A stretch of 64,000 nt of DNA from Sulfurimonas sp. (GTDB taxonomy: Bacteria > Campylobacterota > Campylobacteria > Campylobacterales > Sulfurimonadaceae): the NCBI GenBank assembly GCA_021648285.1, contig JAKITC010000004.1, positions 27,771-91,770 of the forward strand, written 5' to 3'. Numbering within the stretch: position 1 is the first letter of the stretch; each line of letters begins with the position of its first letter. The position numbers and the translations under genes were made by a program. The notes beneath the pieces are model-generated. The model was not told the origin of the DNA, did not search any database, and saw only the letters and a program-made list of their open reading frames with translations. Positions 17,783-26,002 of the stretch are shown in pieces.

Positions 17783-19894
17783 TTATACCAAGCTAAGAGA
17801 AACTTTACCTTTTTCATTGTCTATCGAGATAACTTCTATTTGAGGAAGATACTGGTTTAAAGATAAAACTTCTAAAGGATGAGAGATTCTTTTTTGGCTC
17901 ATCTTGGATATGTGAATCATCCCGTCATTTTTAAGCCCGATATCTACAAATGCGCCAAAGTCTGCAATATTTCTAACTACACCTGAGACAAAGCTACCCT
18001 CTTTGAGCATTTTAATGTCCGTTACACCCTCTTTAAAAGGAATTGGGGGCAAATCCTCTCTCGGGTCAAATCCCGGTTTTTTAAGCTCTTTAATGATGTC
18101 TTTTAGAGTCTCTTTTCCTACATGTAGTTCTGCGGATATAGAGTTTACATCTACTTTGTCTAAGTCTAAAGAGTTTAGTTTTTTTGCAACCTCGTAACTC
18201 TCAGGATGTACACCTGTATTGTCAAGAACATTTTTAGGGTTTTTTATGCGGATGAAACCTGCGGCTTGCTCGTAGGCTTTTTTGCCCAAGCCTTTTACTT
18301 TTAAGAGTTGGCTTTTAGTTGAAAAGTTTCCATTTTCTTTGCGGTAATCTATAATATTTTGCGCTATTTTTGCACCGATTCCCGCTACATGTGAAAGAAG
18401 AGAAGATGAAGCGGAGTTAATATCTACACCAACACGGTTTACCAAGTCACATGTCACATCATCAAGTTTTTTCTCTAAGAGCTTTTGATCAACATCGTGT
18501 TGATACTGTCCTATGCCTAAAGATTTAGGGTCTATTTTTACCAAAGTCGCCATTGGATCTCGAAGCCTCTGTGCAATAGATATAGCACCTCTTATAGTTA
18601 CATCAAGGTTTGGATATTCAGTCTGTGCTATTTTTGATGCACTATAAACTGAAGCACCGGCTTCTGAGACTACTGTGTAGTTCAGGTTTGCATTTTCATC
18701 TCTGTTCAGGCGGGCAAAAAACTCTTGTGTCTCACGAGACCCAGTACCGTTACCAATAGCAACTCCAGTGATGTTATACTTGTTAGCTAACGTTAGGATT
18801 TTGTTTTTTGAATTGTTATAGTCATTTTTTGGCTCAGTAGGATAGATGACTGCCGACTCCAAATAGTTTCCATTTTCATCAATCACTGCAAGTTTACATC
18901 CGCTTACAAATGCGGGATCAACTCCAAGTATAACTCTCTTTGTAACCGGAGGAGTCATAAGAAGCTGTTTTAGATTTTTGCCAAAAACACTTATGGCAGA
19001 GATGTCAGCTTTTTCTTTTAGTTCTGCTTGGACTTCACGCTCCAATGATGGAAGCAAAAGACGTTTTAGACCATCTTTGTAGGCGGCAAAAAGTAGCTCA
19101 CTAGAAGTCGAAGCATGACGAGGGATCTTGTACTGTTTTATGTTCTCTTGGATTCGTTCTACATCGGTAGTGATTTTTACAGATAGTTCTTTTTCATTCA
19201 CTCCACGCATGATTGCAAGATAGCGATGAGATGGAATGTATGCAACTTTTTCACTCTTACCTGCAAGATTTTTAAAAGTCCCGTTTTCATCAAACTTTTT
19301 TGTCTTTTTAGTCTCTAAAGAACCATAGCGTTGCATTGAGTTTCTGATAGCTTCACGTTCACGAGGCAGGTCGGCATAACGCTCAGCTAAAATATCCTGT
19401 GCACCTTTTATGGCTTCATCTACTAAAGTAACTTTGCCTTTTACAAACTTTTTAGCCTCTTGTTTAAACTCACTCGTAGTGAGTCTAGCACTTTGCAGAA
19501 TGTTTGCAAGCGGAGTCAGACCATTCGCCATGGCAGTTGTTGCACGAGAACTTTTCTTCTCTTTAAAAGGTCTGTAGATGTCCTCAAGAATTCTCAGAGT
19601 CTCAGCCTCATCTATGCTTTTTTTGATTGCCTCTGTTAAAATTGCACGCTCTGTTATAAGACGAGATACTTCTTCTTTACGCTCTAAAAGCTTTTTTGAA
19701 CTAAGGTAGATAGTCTCAAAATCACGCAAGACTTCATCACTCGCTCCTCCAGTCATCTCTTTACGATAACGGGCGATGAATGGGATGGTCGAGCCTTCAT
19801 CAAGAAGCTTCAAAATGTTAGTTATATACTCTTTTTCTAAGCCTGTTTTTTGTACTAAAAGATTTACTAGATTGCTAATATCTTTTTCCCTCAC
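17783..19894 (-). CDS. tex: Tex family transcription accessory protein
   Basis: 703 residues, the normal Tex length. N-terminal helical Tex region (STIPFIARYRKEMTGGASDE, the family hallmark), YqgF-like RNase H fold (ILGVDPAFVSGCKLAVID), helix-hairpin-helix pair (DINSASSSLLSHVAGIGAK) and a C-terminal S1 RNA-binding domain (FVSGVVRNIADFGAFVDIGL). Tex binds nucleic acid and influences transcription and toxin expression in other bacteria. Its start overlaps the end of the DUF234 gene by 20 bases, so the two are translated from one message. Confidence 0.94.
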   Translation of the reverse strand: MREKDISNLVNLLVQKTGLEKEYITNILKLLDEGSTIPFIARYRKEMTGGASDEVLRDFETIYLSSKKLLERKEEVSRLITERAILTEAIKKSIDEAETLRILEDIYRPFKEKKSSRATTAMANGLTPLANILQSARLTTSEFKQEAKKFVKGKVTLVDEAIKGAQDILAERYADLPREREAIRNSMQRYGSLETKKTKKFDENGTFKNLAGKSEKVAYIPSHRYLAIMRGVNEKELSVKITTDVERIQENIKQYKIPRHASTSSELLFAAYKDGLKRLLLPSLEREVQAELKEKADISAISVFGKNLKQLLMTPPVTKRVILGVDPAFVSGCKLAVIDENGNYLESAVIYPTEPKNDYNNSKNKILTLANKYNITGVAIGNGTGSRETQEFFARLNRDENANLNYTVVSEAGASVYSASKIAQTEYPNLDVTIRGAISIAQRLRDPMATLVKIDPKSLGIGQYQHDVDQKLLEKKLDDVTCDLVNRVGVDINSASSSLLSHVAGIGAKIAQNIIDYRKENGNFSTKSQLLKVKGLGKKAYEQAAGFIRIKNPKNVLDNTGVHPESYEVAKKLNSLDLDKVDVNSISAELHVGKETLKDIIKELKKPGFDPREDLPPIPFKEGVTDIKMLKEGSFVSGVVRNIADFGAFVDIGLKNDGMIHISKMSQKRISHPLEVLSLNQYLPQIEVISIDNEKGKVSLSLV

Positions 19895-20807
19895 ACTCCA
19901 TGAAGTCTCTCTCGCTCAAATCTTCAACAAGAGATTTAAAGTTTTTAAGAGCAAGTAGTTTAACTTCTGCACCTTTTAGAGTTTTAAGCTCATTTGTAAA
20001 ACCACTTTTTGAGATGACCACACAGATGTCTGGTCTTAACTCAGCCAATACACACTGCTCTTTTAGTTTTGTGAGTTCAGTTTTTTTCGCTTTTGAGTTA
20101 GAGTACTTAGTGATTCCAGCAACGACTTTACCTGACTTTGTTTTTGCCAAGATGTCTATCTCTGTATTTCTGTCCCAGTAGCTTCCTATTTCTATAATAG
20201 GGTCATCTTTGAAACTATTTTTTATAACTTCTTGTGCAAGTTTCATAAATACAAGCTCAGAAAACTCCTGTTCACGGTTGGCAAATCTATCTTCTGCTTC
20301 TTTGTAATCACCATCTCTGATGCTTTTGAAAAATGGCGAAATAAAAGAGAACCAAAAACGCATGAATGGTTTAGTGAAGTTTAGTTTTTCATCTACTCTA
20401 TCTTCTTCATTTGGAGGAGTCTCTAACGAGTACTCAGCTTCTAAGAAACCTCTGTCAAAAAGATTCTCCATCGCATACTCGCCATCATTTCTAGAGATGC
20501 GAGCTCTCTTTAATGCAGAGTGAGTACGACGGTCTCCCATAGCAATACCAGTCAGAAGTGCGTGGCTGTGTTTATCACTCTCAGTAATCTGCGTGATGTC
20601 CGCATGGATATAGCGATAGTTGTTTAAAACCTTACTCTCTATAAGCTTTGACAACGGCATCTGCATATCAATATCCCAACTCATCCCGCCAAATACAGCA
20701 AAATATTCTATAGCCTGCTCAAGGTCTTTAGGGTTATTTTGAAAGTAAAAAGAACGAAACTGCTCTAGAAGTGTTGGGTTCTTTTTGAACTTGTTATATT
20801 TTGACAT
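19875..20807 (-). CDS. DUF234 domain protein (C-terminal half of DExx-box ATPase family, no ATPase)
   Basis: 310 residues. The C-terminal half (FSELVFMKLAQEVIKN, IGSYWDRNTEIDILAKT, VVAGITKYSN, CVVISKSGF) has the DUF234 layout, which resembles a restriction-endonuclease fold with a D-x-D...K-type arrangement. In most proteins DUF234 follows an AAA ATPase; here the N-terminal half is only a helical, possibly winged-helix region and no Walker motif is present. It overlaps tex by 20 bases, which hints at a shared nucleic-acid role. Function unknown. Confidence 0.65.
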   Translation of the reverse strand: MSKYNKFKKNPTLLEQFRSFYFQNNPKDLEQAIEYFAVFGGMSWDIDMQMPLSKLIESKVLNNYRYIHADITQITESDKHSHALLTGIAMGDRRTHSALKRARISRNDGEYAMENLFDRGFLEAEYSLETPPNEEDRVDEKLNFTKPFMRFWFSFISPFFKSIRDGDYKEAEDRFANREQEFSELVFMKLAQEVIKNSFKDDPIIEIGSYWDRNTEIDILAKTKSGKVVAGITKYSNSKAKKTELTKLKEQCVLAELRPDICVVISKSGFTNELKTLKGAEVKLLALKNFKSLVEDLSERDFMECEGKRY

Positions 20808-20856
20808 GTAGGAAGCCTTGGAGTTTGTTTATGGAATTATACAATAATAGAATGAA

Positions 20857-20923
20857 AGTAGGGTTTGTGTAACTTGTATTTTGAGAAGGCTTACAACAGC
20901 AACTTTAAGTAGTTGCTTTTTTG
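20857..20923 (+). ncRNA. Candidate short non-coding RNA ending in an intrinsic terminator
   Basis: The 188-base gap upstream of the DUF234 gene has no ORF but carries an intrinsic terminator on the plus strand that no plus-strand gene explains (next entry). A possible -10 (TACAATAAT) lies near 20852. Together they would give a transcript of about 65 bases. The start is a guess from this -10 alone. Confidence 0.25.
20898..20923 (+). terminator. Intrinsic terminator (orphan)
   Basis: Perfect 7-bp stem AGCAACT / AGTTGCT with a 6-base loop, followed directly by a run of six T. No plus-strand coding gene ends nearby, so it either ends a small RNA or a transcript from further upstream. Confidence 0.6.
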
Positions 20924-20945
20924 TGTTAAACTCCTTCAGTTAATT

Positions 20946-20971
20946 GAGGATATTGCACATACACTATCCTC
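20946..20971 (+). other. 7-bp inverted repeat in the leader of the zinc-ribbon gene
   Basis: GAGGATA and TATCCTC are perfect inverted repeats with 12 bases between them, 36 bases before the zinc-ribbon ATG. It may be a leader hairpin or an operator; no T-run follows. Confidence 0.3.
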
Positions 20972-21007
20972 ATAGGTCATAAAATTTTTAGTAAAGTGAG
21001 ATTTGCA

Positions 21008-21208
21008 ATGGAAGCTCTTATTGGTGTAATCATTATAGTTATAGTTATTGTTATGGCGAGCAGAGCAAGTAGCAACTCTAATAGTCATGCTGAGGAAGAT
21101 TTGGAACCGATAATTTGTCCACAGTGTGGCTCAGAAGATACAGAAATGTTAACAGGTAGTGCGAAAGAAAACTGGCGCTGCTATATATGTAATCATACTT
21201 GGGTATAA
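21008..21208 (+). CDS. Small membrane-anchored zinc-ribbon protein
   Basis: 66 residues from ATG 21008, preferred over the listed GTG because the hydrophobic helix begins right after it (MEALIGVIIIVIVIVMA). After one membrane segment and a polar linker comes a four-cysteine zinc ribbon (CPQCGSED ... WRCYICNHTW). Not assigned to a named family. The ribbon probably faces the cytoplasm or periplasm depending on topology, which I cannot fix. It is monocistronic, bounded by the repeat at 21218. Confidence 0.6.
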   Translation: MEALIGVIIIVIVIVMASRASSNSNSHAEEDLEPIICPQCGSEDTEMLTGSAKENWRCYICNHTWV

Positions 21209-21217
21209 ACCACTTTC

Positions 21218-21267
21218 CTCGTTCCCAAGTTTTACTTGGTTGCTCGTTCCCAAGTTTTACTTGGTAA
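21218..21267. repeat. Tandem REP-like palindromic repeat
   Basis: The 23-mer CTCGTTCCCAAGTTTTACTTGGT occurs twice (21218-21240 and 21243-21265), 2 bases apart. Each copy is an imperfect palindrome (CCAAG..TTTTA..CTTGG); the second extends to CGTTCCCAAG / CTTGGTAACG with one mismatch. This resembles dispersed bacterial REP or small MITE-like elements. Confidence 0.7.
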
Positions 21268-21295
21268 CGCATATTTAACTTTAGTTCTTTAAACT

Positions 21296-21309
21296 TTACC
21301 TCACAATTA
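21296..21309 (+). promoter_or_regulatory. Candidate response-regulator operator, copy 1
   Basis: TTACCTCACAATTA, identical over 14 bases to a site before the cytochrome c gene (23779-23792). It lies about 50 bases upstream of the TGTATAAT promoter of the two-component operon, a position suited to activation by its OmpR-type regulator. Inferred from the repeat only. Confidence 0.45.
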
Positions 21310-21356
21310 TTACACTTTTTTTTCATACCATACATAATCACTAAAAATATTTAGTG

Positions 21357-21362
21357 TATAAT
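21357..21362 (+). promoter_or_regulatory. Promoter -10 of the DUF1104/two-component operon
   Basis: A consensus TATAAT preceded by TG (extended -10), 31 bases before the DUF1104 ATG, in an AT-rich, T-periodic upstream region typical of Campylobacterota sigma70 promoters. Confidence 0.6.
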
Positions 21363-21393
21363 CGTCTAATAAAAACTAATAAAAAGTTGTGTA

Positions 21394-21618
21394 ATGTTAA
21401 AATTTTTCGCCATGCTGTTATCATCGCTATTGCTAATCTCTCTTTTGTATGCAGAGGAGAACTTTAGTGAGATGAGCACGCAAGAGCTTATATCTATAAT
21501 GGGTTATATAAAAAAAGAAAATCTTGAAAAATTTAAAAAAGAGCTTGAATCAAGAGTTTTAACTATGAGCGAAGCAGAGAAAAAAGCCTATGGGAAAAAT
21601 CTGGAAAAAGTAAAATAA
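21394..21618 (+). CDS. DUF1104 family small periplasmic protein
   Basis: 74 residues with a signal peptide (MLLSSLLLISLLYAEE) and a short helical domain (FSEMSTQELISIMGY, FKKELESRVLTMSEAEKKAYG) matching the DUF1104 family found mainly in Campylobacterota. The helical, charged mature part suggests a periplasmic sensor or chaperone. It lies 5 bases before the response-regulator gene; DUF1104 genes commonly accompany two-component systems, so it may be a target or accessory sensor. Confidence 0.75.
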   Translation: MLKFFAMLLSSLLLISLLYAEENFSEMSTQELISIMGYIKKENLEKFKKELESRVLTMSEAEKKAYGKNLEKVK

Positions 21619-21623
21619 TCAAT

Positions 21624-22295
21624 ATGAAAGCAAAAATACTTTTACTCGAAGATGACCTGACTCTTAGTGAAACTGTAGTTGAGTTTTTAGAGGAGCAGGG
21701 TTTTGAAGTTATAACTGCTTATGATGGGGAAGAAGCATCAGAGCTTATTTACGAGCAACAGTTTGATTTGTTTTTACTTGATGTAAATGTTCCTCTTCTT
21801 AATGGATTTGAGCTTTTAAAACAAAAGCGGGATGACGGTGTTAAAACTCCTGCCATCTACATAACTTCACTAAACTCCATAGACTCTCTTGAAGATGGAT
21901 ATAAAAGCGGTTGTGATGACTACATCAGAAAACCTTTTGTTTTAAAAGAGCTTCTCTTTAGAGTGGAGACTATATTAAAAAGGGGCTTCTTTCATGAGAG
22001 TAGTCCAAGAGTTAAAATAGATATACATGTAGAGTACGATACAGAGTCCAATCTACTTTTTATAGACTCTAAGCAGATTCAACTAAATACAAAAACATCT
22101 CAGCTTTTAAAACTTTTTTTACAAAATCAAGAGGAAGTTATCTCACATGAGAGAATTTACGATACTCTTTGGAGTTATGAAGAAACACCTAGTGAAAGTG
22201 CTCTCAGAACCTACATAAAAGATCTTAGAAAAATTATAGGAAAGGATAAAATTGTTAGCATCAAAAAGCTTGGGTACAGATTTTCGTCAAAGTGA
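21624..22295 (+). CDS. OmpR/PhoB-type response regulator
   Basis: 223 residues: a receiver domain with acidic pocket (LLLEDDLTL), phospho-acceptor Asp in LFLLDVNVPLLNGF and conserved Lys in IRKPF, then a winged-helix DNA-binding domain (LLKLFLQNQEEVISHERIYD, SALRTYIKDLRKIIG). It overlaps the kinase gene by more than 20 bases. Candidate binding sites are the CACAATTA repeats at 21296 and 23774. Confidence 0.92.
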   Translation: MKAKILLLEDDLTLSETVVEFLEEQGFEVITAYDGEEASELIYEQQFDLFLLDVNVPLLNGFELLKQKRDDGVKTPAIYITSLNSIDSLEDGYKSGCDDYIRKPFVLKELLFRVETILKRGFFHESSPRVKIDIHVEYDTESNLLFIDSKQIQLNTKTSQLLKLFLQNQEEVISHERIYDTLWSYEETPSESALRTYIKDLRKIIGKDKIVSIKKLGYRFSSK

Positions 22296-23436
22296 AAAAC
22301 AAACACTTTTTAGATTTTCTGCTCTGTATATTTTACTAACAGTTATCATCATATCCGTATTTTCTTTTATCTATTTTGAGCTTCAAGAAGATTTGATGCT
22401 TCAACAAAAAAAACCGACCCTGCAAACGTATTCTAAAGAACTAATAGAAGATTTAAAACAACTACATGTAAACTTTGATAAAACGCAAATTTATCCGAGA
22501 AGTGATAAGTTTGACTCTGCAATTTTTGATAATGAGAAAAAGCTGATTTTCTCTAGCGTGGCTACTAAACTAAGACTAGATAAAATCTTATATCTCGAAA
22601 ACGGAGTAATTCACTTAGTCAATATACCAGAGTCTTACTATCTTGGTGCCAAATATATTATAGTAAAAGTAAAAGATGATGAAGCGTGGTTAGCCCGTAC
22701 CAAAAAAGAGATTGTCATTTTTGGAGCTATAACGTTTTTGTTTATGTTAGTTATAGGTTATATCCTGCTTAGATTGTTTTTGAAGCCTATGCGTGATGCT
22801 ATCACTCTGCTTGATGAATTTATAAAAGACACTACTCATGAGTTAAACACACCCGTTAGTACTATAGTCGCAAATATAGAGATGATAGACAAATCCTCTC
22901 TCGATGAAAAGTTATTAAAAAAGATAGAGAGGATAGACATAGGTGCAAAAACAATATCAAATATCTATCAGGATTTAACTTATCTGACACTTGGCAGTGA
23001 GATAGTCTCCAATAATGAAGATATAGATATAGAGCAGTTGGCTTTAGAGAGAGTGGAGTATTTTACTTCTCTCGCCCTTGCCAAAAAAGTAAAAATCAGC
23101 TCAAACATAATAGAGAAAACATCTTTGACAGCAGATAAGTTTAAAATCTCAAAACTTTTGGATAACTTGCTCTCAAATGCTATCAAGTACAACAAAGTCG
23201 GTGGAGAGATTGTTGTCAGCGTAGAGAGTAAAGGGTTTAGTGTAGAAGATTCCGGTATAGGCATAGCACAAGATGATATCTCCAAAATAAAAGAGAGATA
23301 TAAAAGATTTAACAAGAGCAGCGGTGGTTTTGGTATAGGACTAAGCATAGTCTCCTCAATTGCTCAAGAGTATAATCTAAAAATTGATATAACTTCCCAA
23401 GAGAGAGTTGGAACGAAAGTGAGTATCTCATGGTAA
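22252..23436 (+). CDS. Sensor histidine kinase
   Basis: About 390 residues. Two membrane helices (about 26-46 and 153-173) flank a small periplasmic sensor domain; no HAMP domain is evident. HisKA carries the phospho-His in IKDTTHELNTPVS, and the HATPase domain has N-, G1- and G2-boxes (LLSNAIKYN, DSGIGIAQ, GFGIGLSIV). TTG 22252 or TTG 22270 could be the start; both overlap the regulator. It is the cognate kinase of the adjacent regulator and overlaps the next cytochrome gene by 7 bases. Signal unknown. Confidence 0.88.
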   Translation: MLASKSLGTDFRQSEKQTLFRFSALYILLTVIIISVFSFIYFELQEDLMLQQKKPTLQTYSKELIEDLKQLHVNFDKTQIYPRSDKFDSAIFDNEKKLIFSSVATKLRLDKILYLENGVIHLVNIPESYYLGAKYIIVKVKDDEAWLARTKKEIVIFGAITFLFMLVIGYILLRLFLKPMRDAITLLDEFIKDTTHELNTPVSTIVANIEMIDKSSLDEKLLKKIERIDIGAKTISNIYQDLTYLTLGSEIVSNNEDIDIEQLALERVEYFTSLALAKKVKISSNIIEKTSLTADKFKISKLLDNLLSNAIKYNKVGGEIVVSVESKGFSVEDSGIGIAQDDISKIKERYKRFNKSSGGFGIGLSIVSSIAQEYNLKIDITSQERVGTKVSISW

Positions 23437-23762
23437 AAAAAGCAGTTTTAATTCTTAGTCTTATGTTTTGTTTTGCAAATGCAGATGTGTATGAGAAAAA
23501 CTGTGTTACATGTCATAAACAACTACCTGTAAGCATAGATAAATATTTTTATAAGTACCTGCTTATATATAGCAGTGAGCGTGATATGAAAAATGCGATT
23601 ATCAGTTATCTAAAATATCCCGCACAAGAGACTAGCGTTATGTCAGATGCATTCATAAGCAGGTTTGGTATAAAGAAAAAAAGCAAACTTAGCGAATATG
23701 AATTAAAAGAAGCTGTTGATGTTTACTGGCAAAAGTATAAAGTTTTTGGAAAGCTAAAATAA
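23430..23762 (+). CDS. Secreted small protein with one c-type haem motif
   Basis: 110 residues with a signal peptide (LILSLMFCFANA) and one haem motif (NCVTCHKQLP) at the start of the mature protein. The remainder is helical and charged, with Met in SVMSD as a possible sixth ligand. It is the last gene of the DUF1104-regulator-kinase operon, which suggests the two-component system manages a periplasmic redox function. Partner unknown. Confidence 0.75.
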   Translation: MVKKAVLILSLMFCFANADVYEKNCVTCHKQLPVSIDKYFYKYLLIYSSERDMKNAIISYLKYPAQETSVMSDAFISRFGIKKKSKLSEYELKEAVDVYWQKYKVFGKLK

Positions 23763-23773
23763 AAAAAATCATT

Positions 23774-23792
23774 ACACAATTACCTCACAATT
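23774..23792 (+). promoter_or_regulatory. Candidate response-regulator operator, copy 2 (direct repeats)
   Basis: CACAATTA occurs at 23774-23781 and 23785-23792, an 11-base period that matches the head-to-tail half-sites of OmpR/PhoB dimers. The second repeat is part of the 14-base sequence shared with 21296-21309. It lies about 40 bases before the cytochrome c ATG. Confidence 0.5.
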
Positions 23793-23830
23793 AATTGTTA
23801 AACTTACTCCATCAAAAAAAGGAGTTTCAA

Positions 23831-24157
23831 ATGAAAACTACAACGATAACAAAAACATTAAAGTCTTTAGTTATAGCAGGTGCTATTATTGGTTCATCAA
23901 CTTTACTTGCTGCTGATGGTGCTGCACTTTACGCTAAGTGTGCCGGTTGTCACGGCGCAACAGGTGAAAAAAGTGCTCTTGGTAAATCAAAAATTATTGC
24001 AAATATGAGTGCAGAAGAGATAAGCAGTGCAATTAATGGTTATGTATCCGGCAGTTATGGCGGAGCTATGAAAGGTCTTATGAAAGGTCAAGTTTCAAGT
24101 CTTTCAAAAGATGGTATCAAAGCATTGTCTGCCCATATAGCAACGTTTAAAAAATAG
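23831..24157 (+). CDS. Periplasmic cytochrome c, class I-like
   Basis: 108 residues from ATG 23831, which has GGAG 6 bases upstream; the listed TTG start at 23795 lies in the operator region. Signal peptide ending SSTLLAAD, haem motif KCAGCHG at the start of the mature protein, and a Met-containing segment (GGAMKGLMKGQVSSLS) supplying the likely sixth ligand, as in cytochrome c553. It should carry electrons in the periplasm. It is followed by an intrinsic terminator and probably regulated by the adjacent two-component system. Confidence 0.88.
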   Translation: MKTTTITKTLKSLVIAGAIIGSSTLLAADGAALYAKCAGCHGATGEKSALGKSKIIANMSAEEISSAINGYVSGSYGGAMKGLMKGQVSSLSKDGIKALSAHIATFKK

Positions 24158-24198
24158 TCTACATACCATATAAAACACCCTCTCTAATCTCTCTTTCT

Positions 24199-24228
24199 CC
24201 CAAAGTTTTTGCTTTGGGGTATTTTTAT
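24199..24228 (+). terminator. Intrinsic terminator after the cytochrome c gene
   Basis: Stem CCCAAAG / CTTTGGG with a 6-base loop, followed by GTATTTTTATT. Confidence 0.75.
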
Positions 24229-24327
24229 TGTTTGATTTTTAAACTTTAACACTAATACACAAACCTCTTAAATAATAAAACTCTTTTTACTACAATAATG
24301 ATTACCAATAAAACAATAAGGCTATTT

Positions 24328-24597
24328 ATGAAAACTATAAGATTATCAACACTTTTCCTAGGTGCGGTTATGTTCCTAGGTTTTGGATTTACAACGGCAA
24401 GTGCTGAGGGCATGAAGTGTGGTGCGGGGAAATGCGGCAGTTCTATGAAGACTCCAAGAGTTCAGGCTGAAGCCATGAAAGATGATTCAAAAAAACTTGA
24501 TACTCACAAGAAAAGTTCAAAATTTGAAAGTTATCAAAAATGGAGCAAAGAGTATTCTAAAGATAAGAATCAAAGAGGTGTAATAAGCACTCATTAA
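24328..24597 (+). CDS. Small secreted Cys/Met protein with a KCGAGKCG motif
   Basis: 89 residues from ATG 24328 (the track start 24298 is upstream of the signal peptide). A signal peptide (LFLGAVMFLGFGFTTASA) is followed by MKCGAGKCGSSM and a charged, low-complexity tail. The paired-Cys/Met motif resembles that of small periplasmic copper-handling proteins and of bufferin-like RiPP precursors, but no DUF692/DUF2063 modification genes lie nearby. Copper binding is inferred from residues only. Monocistronic. Confidence 0.6.
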   Translation: MKTIRLSTLFLGAVMFLGFGFTTASAEGMKCGAGKCGSSMKTPRVQAEAMKDDSKKLDTHKKSSKFESYQKWSKEYSKDKNQRGVISTH

Positions 24598-24712
24598 AAT
24601 ATCTTTTAATTATTCAATTGACTTATACTCTTAAAGAATAATATATCTTAATATATGTTATAGTTATCACAAAATACTACTTAAGTTAACATTTTCATTA
24701 TGGAGATACAAC

Positions 24713-26002
24713 ATGAGAGAGAGAATAGCGGTAATTGATGGTCTAAGAACCCCCATGGCCAAAGCATCAGGCAAATTAAAGAATATGCAAGCAGAATCAC
24801 TTTGTGCACATGTAGTCTCAGAAGTGGCTCTTAGGGTTGGGTTGGATTTTGATAGTTATGATGAAGTTATAATAGGTAATGTGGCACAACCTGCTCATGC
24901 TGCAAACATTGCTAGAGTTATAGCACTCAAGGCAGGGTTTGGTGAACATGTGCCAGCTTATACTGTGCATAGAAATTGTGCTTCTGGGATGGAGTCTATC
25001 ACTACTGCCACTGATAAGATCTTATCTGGCAGGGGTGAGATTTATATGGCTGGTGGAGTAGAGTCCATGAGTAATATACCTATATTTTTTAACAAAAAGA
25101 TGTCCGCTCTTTTTGAGGGGCTTTTTCGTTCAAAATCATTTATAGAAAAAATAAAGACTCTTTCACACTTTACCCCATCTCATTTAATACCGGTAGTTGG
25201 TCTGATGCAGGGTTTGACTGACCCTCTAACAGGCCTAAACATGGGTAATACAGCCGAAATACTGGCTCAAGATTTTGGAATCAGCAGAAGAGAACAGGAT
25301 GAGTTTGCTCTTGCTTCGCACAGCAAAGCAGAGCGTGCCCAAAAAGATGGGATATTCGCTCACGAGATAGCACCTATTATCAGGAACGCTCAAAGAGGGG
25401 AGATAATGGTAGATGATGATGGCATACGACATGGACAAAATATGGAATCTCTCACAAAGCTTAGACCATTTTTTGATAAAAGAAACGGAACTGTTACAGC
25501 CGGTAATTCCTCTCAGATTTCAGATGCCGCTGCTGCAGTGGTCTTGATGAGTGAATCAAAAGCAAAAGAGATGGGCTTGACTCCGCTCGGATACGTAAAA
25601 GAATACGCATATGCAGGACTTGATCCTTCCAGAATGGGTCTTGGACCGGCATACTCTACAGCTAAAATTTTAGAGATGACAGGAATGAAGATGAGTGACA
25701 TTGAACTCATCGAACTTAACGAAGCTTTTGCGGCACAAGTCATAGCAAACTTAGCAGCTTTTGAATCTAAAAAATATGCACAGACTCATCTAAACAGAAC
25801 AGAAGCTTTGGGTTCTATTGATACTAATATACTCAATGTAAACGGTGGAGGAATCGCACTTGGACATCCGGTAGGAATGACAGGGACACGATTGGTTATT
25901 CACACTTTAAAAGAGTTGCGCCGTCGAAATAAAAATGTAGGTCTAGCCACACTCTGTATCGGTGGCGGACAAGGTGCATCTTTGATACTGGAGGTAGAGT
26001 AA
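24713..26002 (+). CDS. fadI: 3-ketoacyl-CoA thiolase (FadI type)
   Basis: 429 residues, the length of the FadI branch. Active-site Cys in VHRNCASGMES, the conserved GGVESMSN, His in ELNEAFAAQ, GGGIALGHPVGMTGTR and the second Cys in LCIGGGQGAS. It cleaves 3-ketoacyl-CoA with CoA to acetyl-CoA and a shortened acyl-CoA, the last step of beta-oxidation. First gene of a plus-strand operon after a 115-base leader; its TAA overlaps the next ATG by one base. Confidence 0.93.
   Translation: MRERIAVIDGLRTPMAKASGKLKNMQAESLCAHVVSEVALRVGLDFDSYDEVIIGNVAQPAHAANIARVIALKAGFGEHVPAYTVHRNCASGMESITTATDKILSGRGEIYMAGGVESMSNIPIFFNKKMSALFEGLFRSKSFIEKIKTLSHFTPSHLIPVVGLMQGLTDPLTGLNMGNTAEILAQDFGISRREQDEFALASHSKAERAQKDGIFAHEIAPIIRNAQRGEIMVDDDGIRHGQNMESLTKLRPFFDKRNGTVTAGNSSQISDAAAAVVLMSESKAKEMGLTPLGYVKEYAYAGLDPSRMGLGPAYSTAKILEMTGMKMSDIELIELNEAFAAQVIANLAAFESKKYAQTHLNRTEALGSIDTNILNVNGGGIALGHPVGMTGTRLVIHTLKELRRRNKNVGLATLCIGGGQGASLILEVE

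Noticed and set aside
21218-21265. Two 23-mers as a minimal CRISPR
   Set aside because: Only 2 bases separate the copies and no cas genes are present; a REP-like palindrome fits better.
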